This document shows, in pieces, positions 24,452-32,455 of a DNA stretch of 63,818 bases (position 1 is the first letter of the stretch; the number at the start of each line of letters is the position of its first letter). The notes under the pieces were generated by a model. The model was not told the DNA's origin, did no database searches, and worked only from the letters and a program-made list of their open reading frames with translations. Made by a program: the position numbers and the translations under genes. This DNA is from Microbacterium album (lineage in GTDB: Bacteria > Actinomycetota > Actinomycetes > Actinomycetales > Microbacteriaceae), in contig NZ_BMJY01000014.1 in assembly GCF_014643695.1 (NCBI RefSeq), forward strand, positions 1 through 63,818, in the 5' to 3' direction.

Positions 24452-25027
24452 TCAGATCCCGAAGTCGTAGTCCGGCACGGGGTGCCAGCCGAACTTCCCT
24501 GCGGCCTCCTCCCACTGCTCGCGCGAGGGGGCCTGGTAGTCCGATACCGGCGGCGCGACGAAGTCGTTGCTGGGGGTGGCCACGATGTCGAAGAAGTCCT
24601 CGAAGCCGCCCGCGACGTTGAGCGCCAGCATCTTGTTGTAGCTGCCCTCGAACTTGAAAGCGTGCGGCACGTTGGCGGGCTGGTAGATCGAGTCGCCCGG
24701 GAAGAGCAGACGGTGCTGGTCGCCGACCCACCAGCGCACCTTGCCCTCCAGGATGAAGGTCCACTCGTCCTCTCGTGTGTGGTAGTGCGCGGGGACGGGC
24801 TCGGGGCTTGCGGGACCCTGCAGCAGGATGACCGAGAACTTTCCGTCCGTCTCCCGATGGCTGATCATGGTCGTCAGCAGCTGGCTGAGCAGCTGATGCT
24901 TCTTGCCGTGCCCCTTGTCCAGGTAGAACGGCTTGCGTTCGCCGGGAAGCGTTTCGGCGGGGCCGGTGTTCTCCTTGGCGACGATGCCGCGGAATGCGTC
25001 CTGCTCCGTGGTCTGAATCGAGCTCAT
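24452..25027 (-). CDS. Quercetinase-like cupin dioxygenase
   Basis: The 191-residue monocupin has motif 1 as AHYHTREDEWTFILEG (H81, H83, E88) and motif 2 as GDSIYQPANVPHAF (H122), a full 3-His/1-Glu metal site. Size and FKFEGSYNKML-type core resemble the small quercetin 2,3-dioxygenases of Streptomyces. I infer an oxygenase acting on an enol or polyphenol, but an isomerase-type cupin cannot be excluded. AAAGGAG precedes ATG 25027. Two TGTCGACA sites lie upstream. Confidence 0.7.
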   Translation of the reverse strand: MSSIQTTEQDAFRGIVAKENTGPAETLPGERKPFYLDKGHGKKHQLLSQLLTTMISHRETDGKFSVILLQGPASPEPVPAHYHTREDEWTFILEGKVRWWVGDQHRLLFPGDSIYQPANVPHAFKFEGSYNKMLALNVAGGFEDFFDIVATPSNDFVAPPVSDYQAPSREQWEEAAGKFGWHPVPDYDFGI

Positions 25028-25090
25028 ATCTCTCCTTTGAGGAAGCGGCAGCGGGAAGGTCTCTTACCGCTCTGCCAAATCTACGTCGAG

Positions 25091-25098
25091 TGTCGACA
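25091..25098. promoter_or_regulatory. TGTCGACA operator, site 4
   Basis: A perfect TGTCGACA palindrome 64 bases upstream of the cupin start. It is centred 63 bp (six helical turns) from site 5. Confidence 0.72.
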
Positions 25099-25150
25099 GG
25101 GTTCAAGCCGAAGGCGCGGAATTCGCCAGAATCTCCCACGGTTTCCCCGG

Positions 25151-25164
25151 ATCTGTCGACAGAT
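25151..25164. promoter_or_regulatory. TGTCGACA operator, site 5 (14-bp palindrome)
   Basis: ATCTGTCGACAGAT is a perfect 14-bp palindrome, among the longest versions of the motif. It lies between the SDR stop (25205) and the cupin start (25027). Confidence 0.75.
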
Positions 25165-25204
25165 CGGCGAGCGCGCTCCGGACGTCGACGTCGTGGACGG
25201 GCGC

Positions 25205-25972
25205 TCAGACCCGCTTTTCGCCGGCCATGGTGTAGTTGAGCACACTCCGACCGCCGTCGACCAGGATCGTCTGCCCGGTGATGTACGTCGCGTCGGGGCC
25301 GGCCAGGAATGACGTGACTCCCGCGATCTCCTCGGGCTCCGCAGCTCTACCGAGGGGGGTCCGGGCAGCGATCATCGTGCCGAACTCCTCGTCCTCGATG
25401 GCGTCCTTCATCATCGGCGTGGAGACTGTCCCCGGCGCCACGGCGTTGACGCGGATGCCGGAGGGTGCCAACGCCGTCGACATCACCCGAGTGAGCGATA
25501 CGACGCCCCCCTTGGCTGCGGAGTAGGAGGCCGACGTGCCGGCCGCCATGAAGGCGCCGATGGAGGCGATATTGATGATCGAGCCGCTCGTGCCGGTGTC
25601 ACGCATCAGGCACCCGGCAGCCCGTCCGCACCAGAAGACCGAGCTCAGGTTTACCTCGAGACCGCGCTCCCAGTCCTCGTCCGTCATCTCGAGGAACGGC
25701 GCCAGGATCAACAGACCCGCCGCTGACACCGCCGCGTCGAGCCGCTGGTGTCGGTCCGCGATGCCGGTGAAGATCTCGTCGACTTCCGGCCGTGACGAGA
25801 CGTTGCACGCCAAGCTGATGACCGAGGATCCCGGGACGTCAGGGAAGTCTGGGGCCTTGAGGTCTGCCGCGTACACGACGAAACCGTCGGCAGCAAGTCG
25901 CCTCGTGATCGCACGGCCGATGCCTCCTCCGGCACCAGACACGAATGCGATGCGGATTTCATCCTTAGTCAT
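25205..25972 (-). CDS. Short-chain dehydrogenase/reductase
   Basis: The 255-residue classical SDR has the cofactor loop SGAGGGIG near residue 13, D37 in AADL (NAD preference), an AAG motif after beta-4, catalytic S in ASIGAF, YSAAK and a C-terminal ITGQTILVDGG. All catalytic residues are present, unlike in the SDR at 19239. It lies 33 bases after the alpha/beta-hydrolase gene and is the last member of the long receptor-permease operon. The substrate is unknown; it probably oxidises or reduces an alcohol/ketone intermediate. Confidence 0.82.
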   Translation of the reverse strand: MTKDEIRIAFVSGAGGGIGRAITRRLAADGFVVYAADLKAPDFPDVPGSSVISLACNVSSRPEVDEIFTGIADRHQRLDAAVSAAGLLILAPFLEMTDEDWERGLEVNLSSVFWCGRAAGCLMRDTGTSGSIINIASIGAFMAAGTSASYSAAKGGVVSLTRVMSTALAPSGIRVNAVAPGTVSTPMMKDAIEDEEFGTMIAARTPLGRAAEPEEIAGVTSFLAGPDATYITGQTILVDGGRSVLNYTMAGEKRV

Positions 25973-26005
25973 CTTGTCTGCTTCCTCAGTCGAGGGCGGT
26001 TCGAT

Positions 26006-26851
26006 CTACCCCAGTGCGCGTCCCCCGGGCTGCGGCGTGGCCGCGATGTGCGCGAGCACGGCGCGGTCGAAGGCCTCCGGGTTCTCCCACGACGCCGAGT
26101 GCCCCGCTTCCGGGATGACCTCGAACCGGGAAGCCACCCGCACCTCGGACAGCGCCCGCATCCGAGGCGGAGGCATGTACGGATCCTCCGACCCGGTCAG
26201 GAACAGCGTCGGCGCGGCGATCCCGGCGATGGCGGCGCGCGTGATCCGCGACAGCGCCGGCTGCTCGACGCGCTGCGTGAGCGCGCGCGCCGTGAGGCGA
26301 CGCCATTGCTCGGTCCCGGCGGGATCCGTGAACCGATACGAGGCCGACAGCTCGCGGAGTTCGATCGGGAGCTGGTGCCACGCGTCGTTGACGAGCCGCG
26401 CGGTCTCGGCGACGAAATCGGGATCGGCGATTCCGCACAGGCTGCAGGCGAGGGTCAGGCTGAGCAGCCGCTCGCCGCGCGCGATGGCGTAGTCGGTGGC
26501 TTCGAACGCACCGTACGCGGTACCGACCAGGTGAAACCGCTCGAGACCGAGGGTGTCGGCGAGGGCGTCCAGATCGTCGGCCGTGGGCGGCGGCTGCGCC
26601 GGCCCGACATCCGACCCGTAATGGCCGCGCCGCGACCAGGCGATGGGGCGCAGCCCGGCCCGGCGGAAGCTCGTCAGCTGGGGTGCCCAGTGCTCGCCGC
26701 TTCCCCATGCCGCGTGCAGGAATACGACGGGGTCGCCCTCGCCTCCCGCGTCCCAGCAGGCCACAGTCGCTCCCGGCAGCGCGATCCGTCGCGGAGGCGG
26801 GAGCTCGGCCTCGGCACGATCTGCGTGCCCGGCGGAGCGGTGAGCGGTCAT
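26006..26851 (-). CDS. Alpha/beta-hydrolase-fold protein with Ala at the nucleophile position
   Basis: The 281-residue protein has the alpha/beta-hydrolase core: oxyanion strand VVFLHAAWGSGEHW, the elbow LVGTAYGAFEA, an acid in TGSEDPYMPP and a His in EAGHSASWENPEAF. The elbow reads G110-T-A-Y-G114, so the expected nucleophile Ser/Asp/Cys is Ala112. As written it cannot form an acyl-enzyme; it may use another mechanism, bind only, or be inactive. AGGAGG lies 5 bases before ATG 26851, so expression looks intact. Confidence 0.75.
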   Translation of the reverse strand: MTAHRSAGHADRAEAELPPPRRIALPGATVACWDAGGEGDPVVFLHAAWGSGEHWAPQLTSFRRAGLRPIAWSRRGHYGSDVGPAQPPPTADDLDALADTLGLERFHLVGTAYGAFEATDYAIARGERLLSLTLACSLCGIADPDFVAETARLVNDAWHQLPIELRELSASYRFTDPAGTEQWRRLTARALTQRVEQPALSRITRAAIAGIAAPTLFLTGSEDPYMPPPRMRALSEVRVASRFEVIPEAGHSASWENPEAFDRAVLAHIAATPQPGGRALG

Positions 26852-26892
26852 GCTGCCTCCTGCGAGGTTCTGGGATCGTCCTGCTGGCGTTC

Positions 26893-27594
26893 TCAGCGGC
26901 GTGTTCCGGACAGGGGCACAAAGCCTCCGACGCGTCGGTAGACGAGGCGCCAATGCGTGGTCCGTCGCTGCCAGACCTCGGGTCCCGGCTCCGTGAACGC
27001 GGAGAGCCGGTCCGGATGCTCGGCGGCGCGGATCGTGTCCTCGTCGCCGTCGTACGCGGCAAGGTAGGCGGGCGGCGCGTCGCCGGAACGGACTCGGCCC
27101 CAGGCGTTCGCATACCGGATCCCGCGCTGGTAGCCCAGGACCGAGACCACCTCCGGCACGTGCGGGTCGTCGTAGAAGGCGTTGAACGCGTCGATCTCCG
27201 CCTCGTCGGCATCGGCCGGCGCGTCCATGCCGACGAGGAAGACGTACGGCGCGGCCGCGTCCGTCGGCGTGCCGCGCCAGCCCGGACGGCGCTCCCACCC
27301 GAGGAACCAGCGGTCGCCGCTCGTCGCGAGGCCCTCCGTCCTCGTGTCGCGAAGCGAGGTGAACGTCGACGCATCGGCGACGTCGAGGACGACGAGCGCG
27401 TGGGGTCCCCGATCGCCGCGCGCGTCCGGCACGACCAGGCGGAGGTAGCTCGCCCGCGTCACGCCCGTCCACCGCCCGACGAGGTCCGGCAGCAGCTCCT
27501 GCACGATGCGTGCGTCTCGCAGCGCCGCATCGCTCGGCGAGCCGACGGACGGCGGATCGGACCCGAGCAGCACGAGGAAGGGGCTGTCGCTCAC
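26893..27594 (-). CDS. EthD-like dimeric alpha-beta barrel protein, two domains
   Basis: The 233-residue protein appears to have two ferredoxin-like halves. The second (VFLVGMDAPADADEAEIDAF, then YDDPHVPEVVSVLGYQRGIR) resembles EthD/Dabb proteins in which a conserved His follows an acidic turn. GTG 27594 overlaps the MBL-gene stop as GTGA, which sets the start. Members occur in catabolic operons beside oxidoreductases, but the role is unknown. It is the fifth consecutive gene joined, or nearly joined, by GTGA overlaps. Confidence 0.6.
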   Translation of the reverse strand: MSDSPFLVLLGSDPPSVGSPSDAALRDARIVQELLPDLVGRWTGVTRASYLRLVVPDARGDRGPHALVVLDVADASTFTSLRDTRTEGLATSGDRWFLGWERRPGWRGTPTDAAAPYVFLVGMDAPADADEAEIDAFNAFYDDPHVPEVVSVLGYQRGIRYANAWGRVRSGDAPPAYLAAYDGDEDTIRAAEHPDRLSAFTEPGPEVWQRRTTHWRLVYRRVGGFVPLSGTRR

Positions 27595-28550
27595 CGCAGC
27601 ACCCCGCCGACGTCTTCGGGATCGACGCGCGTCCACGACCAGCGCGCGTCGCCGGGCGCACCGGTGGGATCCACGTCCCGGCTGATGCGGCCGAGCGTCA
27701 GCACCGGCATATGGGGCGCGGTCACGACGGCCCCGAGCGACGCGGCCAGCGAGCACAGCGTCTCGCGCGCAGTCGTGTGGGCGTCGGCGTCCACGTCGAG
27801 GTCGTGGTGCCAGTCGTGGTGACGGAAGTGCACCGGGTGATGCGCCAGATCGCCGACCAGGAGGCAGCTCCGGTCGCCGTCGGCAACGAGCGCCACTGTG
27901 TGACCAGGCGTGTGGCCTGCCAGCGGCAGCGCCGTGACGCCGGGCGCGATCGCGGTCGCCTCCGCGAACGTGCGCAGCAGTCCGGCTGCCGCGATCGGCT
28001 CGATCCTCGAGCGCACGTAGGGCGCCATGAAGTTCTCGGCCGTGTCCGGACCCGTCCAGTGCGCGACCTCGGCCGCGTGCACGTGCACGCGCGCCCGAGG
28101 GAACGTCGGCACGGCGCCGTGCGGTGCGTCCTGGACGAGGCCGCCGCAGTGATCGGGATGGAGGTGGGTCTGCAGCACGTGGTCGACGTCCTCGGGTGCG
28201 ATGCCGATCTCGGCGAGCCTCGCGAGCAGCTCGTTGCCCCCGCGGATCCCCTCGAAACGCTCCGCTTCCGGGCCGAAGCCGGAGTCGACCAGCGTGACGG
28301 AGCCACCGCCCACCACCACGAACAGCCCGAAGTTGAGCGGAAACGGCGCGCTCGGATCGCTGATGCCGAGCACCGGCATCCACACGTCGTCGTCGATGCC
28401 GTGGAACCAGCTCTGCCGCGGGCCGAAGGCGAGACCGTCGCTCAGGTGGTGGACGGTGAACGCGCCCACCCGGAACGAGCCGCTGAGGGCATACGCGTCG
28501 AGCGAGGTCGGCAGGGTCGCCGGGGTGGGGAAGTCGTTGGGGCGGTTCAC
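27591..28550 (-). CDS. Metallo-beta-lactamase-fold hydrolase
   Basis: The 319-residue protein has the MBL signature THLHPDHCGG (HxHxDH), a downstream metal His in LAGHTPGHTV, an Asp in LVGDLAHHP and a final His in TAPHMPVL, so the binuclear metal site is complete. Relatives include AHL lactonases and aryl-ester or lactone hydrolases, so hydrolysis of a lactone or ester intermediate is a reasonable inference. The start is GTG 28550, overlapping the previous stop by 4 bases (GTGA). Confidence 0.8.
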   Translation of the reverse strand: MNRPNDFPTPATLPTSLDAYALSGSFRVGAFTVHHLSDGLAFGPRQSWFHGIDDDVWMPVLGISDPSAPFPLNFGLFVVVGGGSVTLVDSGFGPEAERFEGIRGGNELLARLAEIGIAPEDVDHVLQTHLHPDHCGGLVQDAPHGAVPTFPRARVHVHAAEVAHWTGPDTAENFMAPYVRSRIEPIAAAGLLRTFAEATAIAPGVTALPLAGHTPGHTVALVADGDRSCLLVGDLAHHPVHFRHHDWHHDLDVDADAHTTARETLCSLAASLGAVVTAPHMPVLTLGRISRDVDPTGAPGDARWSWTRVDPEDVGGVLR

Positions 28551-28888
28551 GCTGGGCCTTCGCGGAAGAGCGCGCGCCACACGACGGGCATCAGCTCCCA
28601 GGAGACGGGTCCCGGCGTGTAGGAGACCCCGGACGTCGCGCGCTGGCGCCGGGCCAGATAGTGATCCGCCGCGCTCTCGTCCTCGAGCTCGTAGACCGTG
28701 AGCCACGTGGGCGACCCGTCCTGGAGACCGGGAATGAGCTCCCAGCGCTTCCCCGAGAGGAAGCCCGCGTTGGCGGCGACGACCTCGGGGATGTGCACGT
28801 GGTCGTAGTAGTCGGCGAACGCCGTGACCATCTCGGGGCTCACCGAGGCGTCGGGCGTGATGCCGACCACGTAACGGGCCCGGGTCAC
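28547..28888 (-). CDS. EthD-like small dimeric barrel protein
   Basis: The 113-residue single-domain protein (ARYVVGITPDASVSPEMVTA; DYYDHVHIPEVVAANAGFLS) carries the YY-x-x-VH-x-PEV signature of EthD/Dabb-like proteins, with a probable functional His. Proteins of this type in Actinobacteria accompany ring-hydroxylating or hydrolase systems. The start GTG 28888 overlaps the preceding stop (GTGA). The catalytic role is unknown. Confidence 0.65.
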   Translation of the reverse strand: MTRARYVVGITPDASVSPEMVTAFADYYDHVHIPEVVAANAGFLSGKRWELIPGLQDGSPTWLTVYELEDESAADHYLARRQRATSGVSYTPGPVSWELMPVVWRALFREGPA

Positions 28889-29487
28889 GGGGCGCCGCCA
28901 TGCGCCGTCGGCGCGCCCGGCAGGTCGCTGAACGCCGCACCGGGCTCCGGCTGTAGCCGCACGGCGTTCGAGACCACCGAGACCGTCCAGTACCGGCCGA
29001 CGAGCGACAGGAGGTCGACGATCTCGGCGGGGGAGAAGTGCGCGCTCAGCGCCTCCCAGGTCGACCCGGTGACCGTGTGGAGCGCATGCAGCTCGTCGGT
29101 CGCGCGGATCGCGGCCGCCTCCGCCGGCGACCAGCCCGTGCCGACGTCCTCCTGGAAGAGCGCGGCGATCTCACTCTCGCTCAGCCCCTGCGTTAAAGCG
29201 AACTCCACGTGCTGCATCACCTCGTACGGAGCGGAGCACCGCCAGCCGATGCGCAGCGTGGCGACCTCGCGCACCCGGGGCGTCAGCGGCGAGTCGAAGC
29301 GCAGATATCGCTGCAGCGGCTGCTGGGCGAGCATCAGCCGCGGGCTGTGCGCCCACATTCGCGTGACGTTGAGCCGCACGGCCGACTCCGCCACCGGCTC
29401 GGCGCCGAGCTCGCGCAGCAGTCGCCCGTACTCCTCGACGCTCAGCGGTGGGAGGCGCGCGTCCTCGGACGTCGCCGCGTCGGTCAC
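28885..29487 (-). CDS. AhpD-like / carboxymuconolactone decarboxylase family protein
   Basis: The 200-residue all-helical protein has the CMD core REVATLRIGWRCSAPYEVMQ followed by HVEFA. It keeps only one Cys (RCSAPYE) instead of the AhpD CxxC, so a peroxidase-coupled disulfide role is unlikely; a decarboxylase/lactone-type or non-redox role is more likely. The start GTG 29487 overlaps the permease stop by 4 bases. Same operon as the ABC permeases. Confidence 0.75.
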   Translation of the reverse strand: MTDAATSEDARLPPLSVEEYGRLLRELGAEPVAESAVRLNVTRMWAHSPRLMLAQQPLQRYLRFDSPLTPRVREVATLRIGWRCSAPYEVMQHVEFALTQGLSESEIAALFQEDVGTGWSPAEAAAIRATDELHALHTVTGSTWEALSAHFSPAEIVDLLSLVGRYWTVSVVSNAVRLQPEPGAAFSDLPGAPTAHGGAP

Positions 29488-30317
29488 GGCTTCCTGCCCC
29501 GGACCGTGCGGATCGCGAGCGTGTAGCTCGACGCCTTGGCCTCGACGCGCTCCCGCGGGGCGCGCTGGCGGTACCAACCGAGCGCATAGTGCTCGACCAG
29601 CATGAGCAGCAGCGTCATCGCGTAGCCGATCAGGCCGACCAGGAGCGTGCCTGCCCACGTCTGCGCGATGAGGAACGAGTTGCCGGCGCGCAGGACGAAG
29701 TTGCCCAGGCCCTGCGGCGACCCGTAGATCTCGCCGACGATCATGAGCAGCAGCGCGATCGCGAGGGCGATCCGGATGCCGGCGAAGATCTGCGGCAGCG
29801 CACCGGGGATGAGCACCTTCCACAGGCGCAGCCAGGCGGGGATGCGGTAGGCGCGCACGGACTCGCGGACGGAAGGGGCGATCCCGTGTACGCCCGCGAT
29901 CGTGTTCCACAGGATCGGCCACAGGCCGCCGAGCGCGATGATCGCGACCTTCGGCTCCGAGCCGATGCCGAACGTCAGGATGAAGATCGGGACGAGTGCG
30001 ACCTTCGGCATGGCGCGCATGAAGTCGAGGAACGGCTGGCTCGCCACGCGCAGCGACTCGCGTTCTCCGATCAGCACGCCGAGCCCCACGCCGGCCACGA
30101 TGGCTATCGCGAGGCCGATCGCCACGCTCGTCATGCTGAAGGCGACGTCCGCGAGCAGGCCTCCGGTCGCGAACGCGTCCACGAGGGCTTTCAGCACCTC
30201 GGTGAACGGTGGGAAGTAGAAAGAGGTGCTCCCGGCCGTACCGACGAAGATGGCGACCACGATGACCACCGGCAGCCACAGCTGCAGGGCCCAGGAGCGC
30301 AGGGATGCGAGATTCAT
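29484..30317 (-). CDS. ABC transporter permease, NitT/TauT type
   Basis: The 277-residue protein has about six membrane helices and the permease EAA-loop region (SVRESVRAYRIPAWLRLWKV then LIPGALPQIFAGIRIAL), which contacts the ATPase. It differs clearly from the permease encoded 10 bases upstream, so they would form a heterodimer. Expected partners are the ATPase at 20.6 kb and the receptors at 31.2 and 32.5 kb. ATG start at 30317. Confidence 0.88.
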   Translation of the reverse strand: MNLASLRSWALQLWLPVVIVVAIFVGTAGSTSFYFPPFTEVLKALVDAFATGGLLADVAFSMTSVAIGLAIAIVAGVGLGVLIGERESLRVASQPFLDFMRAMPKVALVPIFILTFGIGSEPKVAIIALGGLWPILWNTIAGVHGIAPSVRESVRAYRIPAWLRLWKVLIPGALPQIFAGIRIALAIALLLMIVGEIYGSPQGLGNFVLRAGNSFLIAQTWAGTLLVGLIGYAMTLLLMLVEHYALGWYRQRAPRERVEAKASSYTLAIRTVRGRKP

Positions 30318-30326
30318 GTCAGGTCC

Positions 30327-31172
30327 TCACTCGTCCAGGTTCGACGGAGGGCGCCACGCGAGCAGCTTCGACTCCGCGAAGATCGACAGTCTGTTGATGC
30401 AGTACCCGATGGTCGCGGCGGTCAGGATGTAGACCCAGGCCCGGGAGGCGTTGGCGTCGATCTGGCTGCTCGCGATCTCGTGGCCGATGCCGGGCACCGG
30501 GGTCAGTACCTCGATGCCGACCGCGACGAGCACGGCGAGGGTCGTCGCGAGCCGCAGGCCGGTCATGATCGACGGCATCGCCGCCGGCAGCGAGACCTTG
30601 GCGAATCGGAGCAGACGGGGGATCCGGTAGCTCCGGACCGTTTCGTTGACCGCTTCGCTCACGCTCTGCGCGCCGTACTGCGCCTGGATGATGATCGGGA
30701 AAACGCAGGCGATGAAGACCACGAGCGCCTTCATCGACAGCGTGGCCCCGAGGATCAGCAGGAGCACCGGCAGGATCGTCACGACGGGAAACGAGCGCCC
30801 GATCTCGATGACGATCCGGGTGGACTTCTCGACTACCGCGTACATTCCGATGATCAGCCCCAGCGGGATGCCGATCAGCAGCGCGATCCCCAACCCGATC
30901 GCCGCCGACCGGAAGGTCTCGAGGATCGCGACCCAGTAGGCGGGCGTCTGCACCGCTTCGACGAACGACGCCGCGACCGCCCACGGACCGGGCAGTGCCT
31001 GGGCACTGATGACGTCGAGCAGCCGGAGGCCGCCCCAGATCAGCAGCACGGCCAGAAGGAACAGGAGCTGTTGACCCCAGCCGGGCAGCTTCCGCTTCTC
31101 TCGGTCCGGGCGCGGCCTGCTGGCAGCGCGCCGCTCTTCGCCGGCGGTCCGTGGGCGCTCGAGTAGCGACAC
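30327..31172 (-). CDS. ABC transporter permease, NitT/TauT type
   Basis: The 281-residue protein has a basic cytoplasmic N-terminus and about six membrane helices, with the EAA-loop VNETVRSYRIPRLLRFAKVS and LPAAMPSIMTGLRLATTLAV. The start is GTG 31172 with AAGGAG about 6 bases upstream. That ribosome binding site is preceded by codons for ALTK and a stop, a copy of the receptor 3' end, so the intergenic region was rearranged by duplication. Confidence 0.88.
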   Translation of the reverse strand: MSLLERPRTAGEERRAASRPRPDREKRKLPGWGQQLLFLLAVLLIWGGLRLLDVISAQALPGPWAVAASFVEAVQTPAYWVAILETFRSAAIGLGIALLIGIPLGLIIGMYAVVEKSTRIVIEIGRSFPVVTILPVLLLILGATLSMKALVVFIACVFPIIIQAQYGAQSVSEAVNETVRSYRIPRLLRFAKVSLPAAMPSIMTGLRLATTLAVLVAVGIEVLTPVPGIGHEIASSQIDANASRAWVYILTAATIGYCINRLSIFAESKLLAWRPPSNLDE

Positions 31173-31181
31173 GAGGACTCC

Positions 31182-31199
31182 TTACTTGGTCAGCGCGGG
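31182..31199 (-). repeat. Vestigial copy of the receptor gene 3' end
   Basis: Read on the minus strand these bases encode P-A-L-T-K-stop (ending TAA). Both intact receptor genes also end ...ALTK-stop, with TAG and TGA. The piece sits between the true receptor stop (31219) and the permease start. It is best explained as the tail of an ancestral or third receptor gene left by duplication or recombination. Confidence 0.55.
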
Positions 31200-31218
31200 G
31201 TTGCGTGGTCAGCGTGCT

Positions 31219-32253
31219 CTACTTGGTGAGCGCCGTGTCGGCGATGGCCGCGGCGACATCCACCTCGGCGGTGTACACGCCGTATTCATACATGAGGTCC
31301 GCCGCCTTCTGGGTGCCCTCCACGTCGATGACTGCATTCCACGGCGGGATGTCGCGCGTCGCGATCGTCTCGGCATCGAGTTGCGTGTATCTGGCATCGA
31401 CGTCGCGCGTGAGCTGGTCGTTCTCGTTCGCCAGCGCGGCCGCCTCATCGATCGCCTGTACGAAGCGCGCCAGCACGTCCGCGTTCTGGGCGAGCCATGC
31501 CTCGCTCGCGATCACCATCGCGGTGGGCAGACCGTCGAAGTCGTTGGTGCCGTTGTGAAGTGCCGTGAAGCCGGCGTTCAGGGCGGCCATGTAGTACGCC
31601 TGGAAGACGACGATGGCGTCGCACTGACCGCTCTCCGCCGACTCCTGCAGTGCGGCGGTCGGCAGAGCGATGAGGTTGACCTTGGTGTGGTCTCCGCCGT
31701 CCGCGTGCACCGCGTAGCGCGCATTGAGCTCCATCCAGCCGCCCAGCGCCGGAAGGCAGACGTTCTTCCCCTCGAGGTCTGCGCCGGTCTCGACCGGGCT
31801 GCCCGGCGGGAGCAGCACGCCGTCGGTGACGGGCTGGCTCGAGTCCGCCGCGGAGAACTGCGACGCGACCTTGATCGGGATGCCCTGAGCGATCGAGTGC
31901 AGGATGTTGGACGGGTCGCCCATCGCCATGTCGGCCTGGCCGTTGAGCACCATGGGGATGTGTTGCGAGGTGTCGGTCGAACCGGGGGTGATCGTGACGT
32001 CGAGGCAGTGCTCGTCGAAGAAGCCCTGCTCTTCGGCGATGTAGAGGATCTCGAACGCTGCCCCGGTCGAACGGACGAAGTTCACCGGGTCGGGCGTCTC
32101 GCAGGTCCCCGGGGCCGCGACGGGGTCGCCCCCGGGGGGCGGATCATCTCCGGCGGGACTGCTGCATGCCGACAGCGTGAGTGCGGCGATTGCGAGCCAG
32201 GTCGCGGCGAGTGCGCTCTTCGTGGTGCGAGGAGTCTTGCTGGGAATGTTCAC
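31219..32253 (-). CDS. NitT/TauT-type ABC substrate-binding lipoprotein 1
   Basis: The 344-residue protein has a lipoprotein signal (SALAATWLAIAALTLSAC, lipobox LSAC) and an NMT1/THI5-like type-2 periplasmic-binding fold (FEILYIAEEQGFFDEHCLDV; LNGQADMAMGDPSNI; DLEGKNVCLPALGGW). Start GTG 32253 with GGAGG upstream. It is a close paralogue of the receptor at 32456-33493, differing most in pocket segments (FQAYYMAAL versus ASIHYATAL). It heads the long operon through the permeases to the SDR at 25205. Confidence 0.88.
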   Translation of the reverse strand: MNIPSKTPRTTKSALAATWLAIAALTLSACSSPAGDDPPPGGDPVAAPGTCETPDPVNFVRSTGAAFEILYIAEEQGFFDEHCLDVTITPGSTDTSQHIPMVLNGQADMAMGDPSNILHSIAQGIPIKVASQFSAADSSQPVTDGVLLPPGSPVETGADLEGKNVCLPALGGWMELNARYAVHADGGDHTKVNLIALPTAALQESAESGQCDAIVVFQAYYMAALNAGFTALHNGTNDFDGLPTAMVIASEAWLAQNADVLARFVQAIDEAAALANENDQLTRDVDARYTQLDAETIATRDIPPWNAVIDVEGTQKAADLMYEYGVYTAEVDVAAAIADTALTK

Positions 32254-32301
32254 GGTGTCCTCCGGGAGCGGGTGTCAGGCACCTTTGCCTTCCATGCCCG
32301 A

Positions 32302-32317
32302 TGTGAGCTGCCTCACA
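32302..32317. promoter_or_regulatory. CRP/GlxR-type site TGTGA-N6-TCACA
   Basis: TGTGAGCTGCCTCACA is a perfect match to the CRP/GlxR consensus half-sites and lies 49 bases upstream of the receptor 1 start, next to TGTCGACA site 6. Actinobacterial GlxR/CRP uses the same consensus. The paralogous receptor 2 promoter retains only TGTGAGCTGC (33545-33554) without the second half, so global control may apply to one copy only. Confidence 0.6.
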
Positions 32318-32333
32318 TCTCCGTTCACCGTAG

Positions 32334-32341
32334 TGTCGACA
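32334..32341. promoter_or_regulatory. TGTCGACA operator, site 6
   Basis: A perfect TGTCGACA palindrome 81 bases upstream of the receptor 1 start codon, beside a CRP/GlxR-type site. Confidence 0.72.
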
Positions 32342-32455
32342 GTAGGTCCTCGTCAACGGGGGCTGGTCATTGATCGGCCCCCGCCCTGGGGCGGACGGCG
32401 AACGCCTATCGCGGTCGATCGGATCCGTCGCCGCCGCCTCCAGGGCGGGGGGCTG

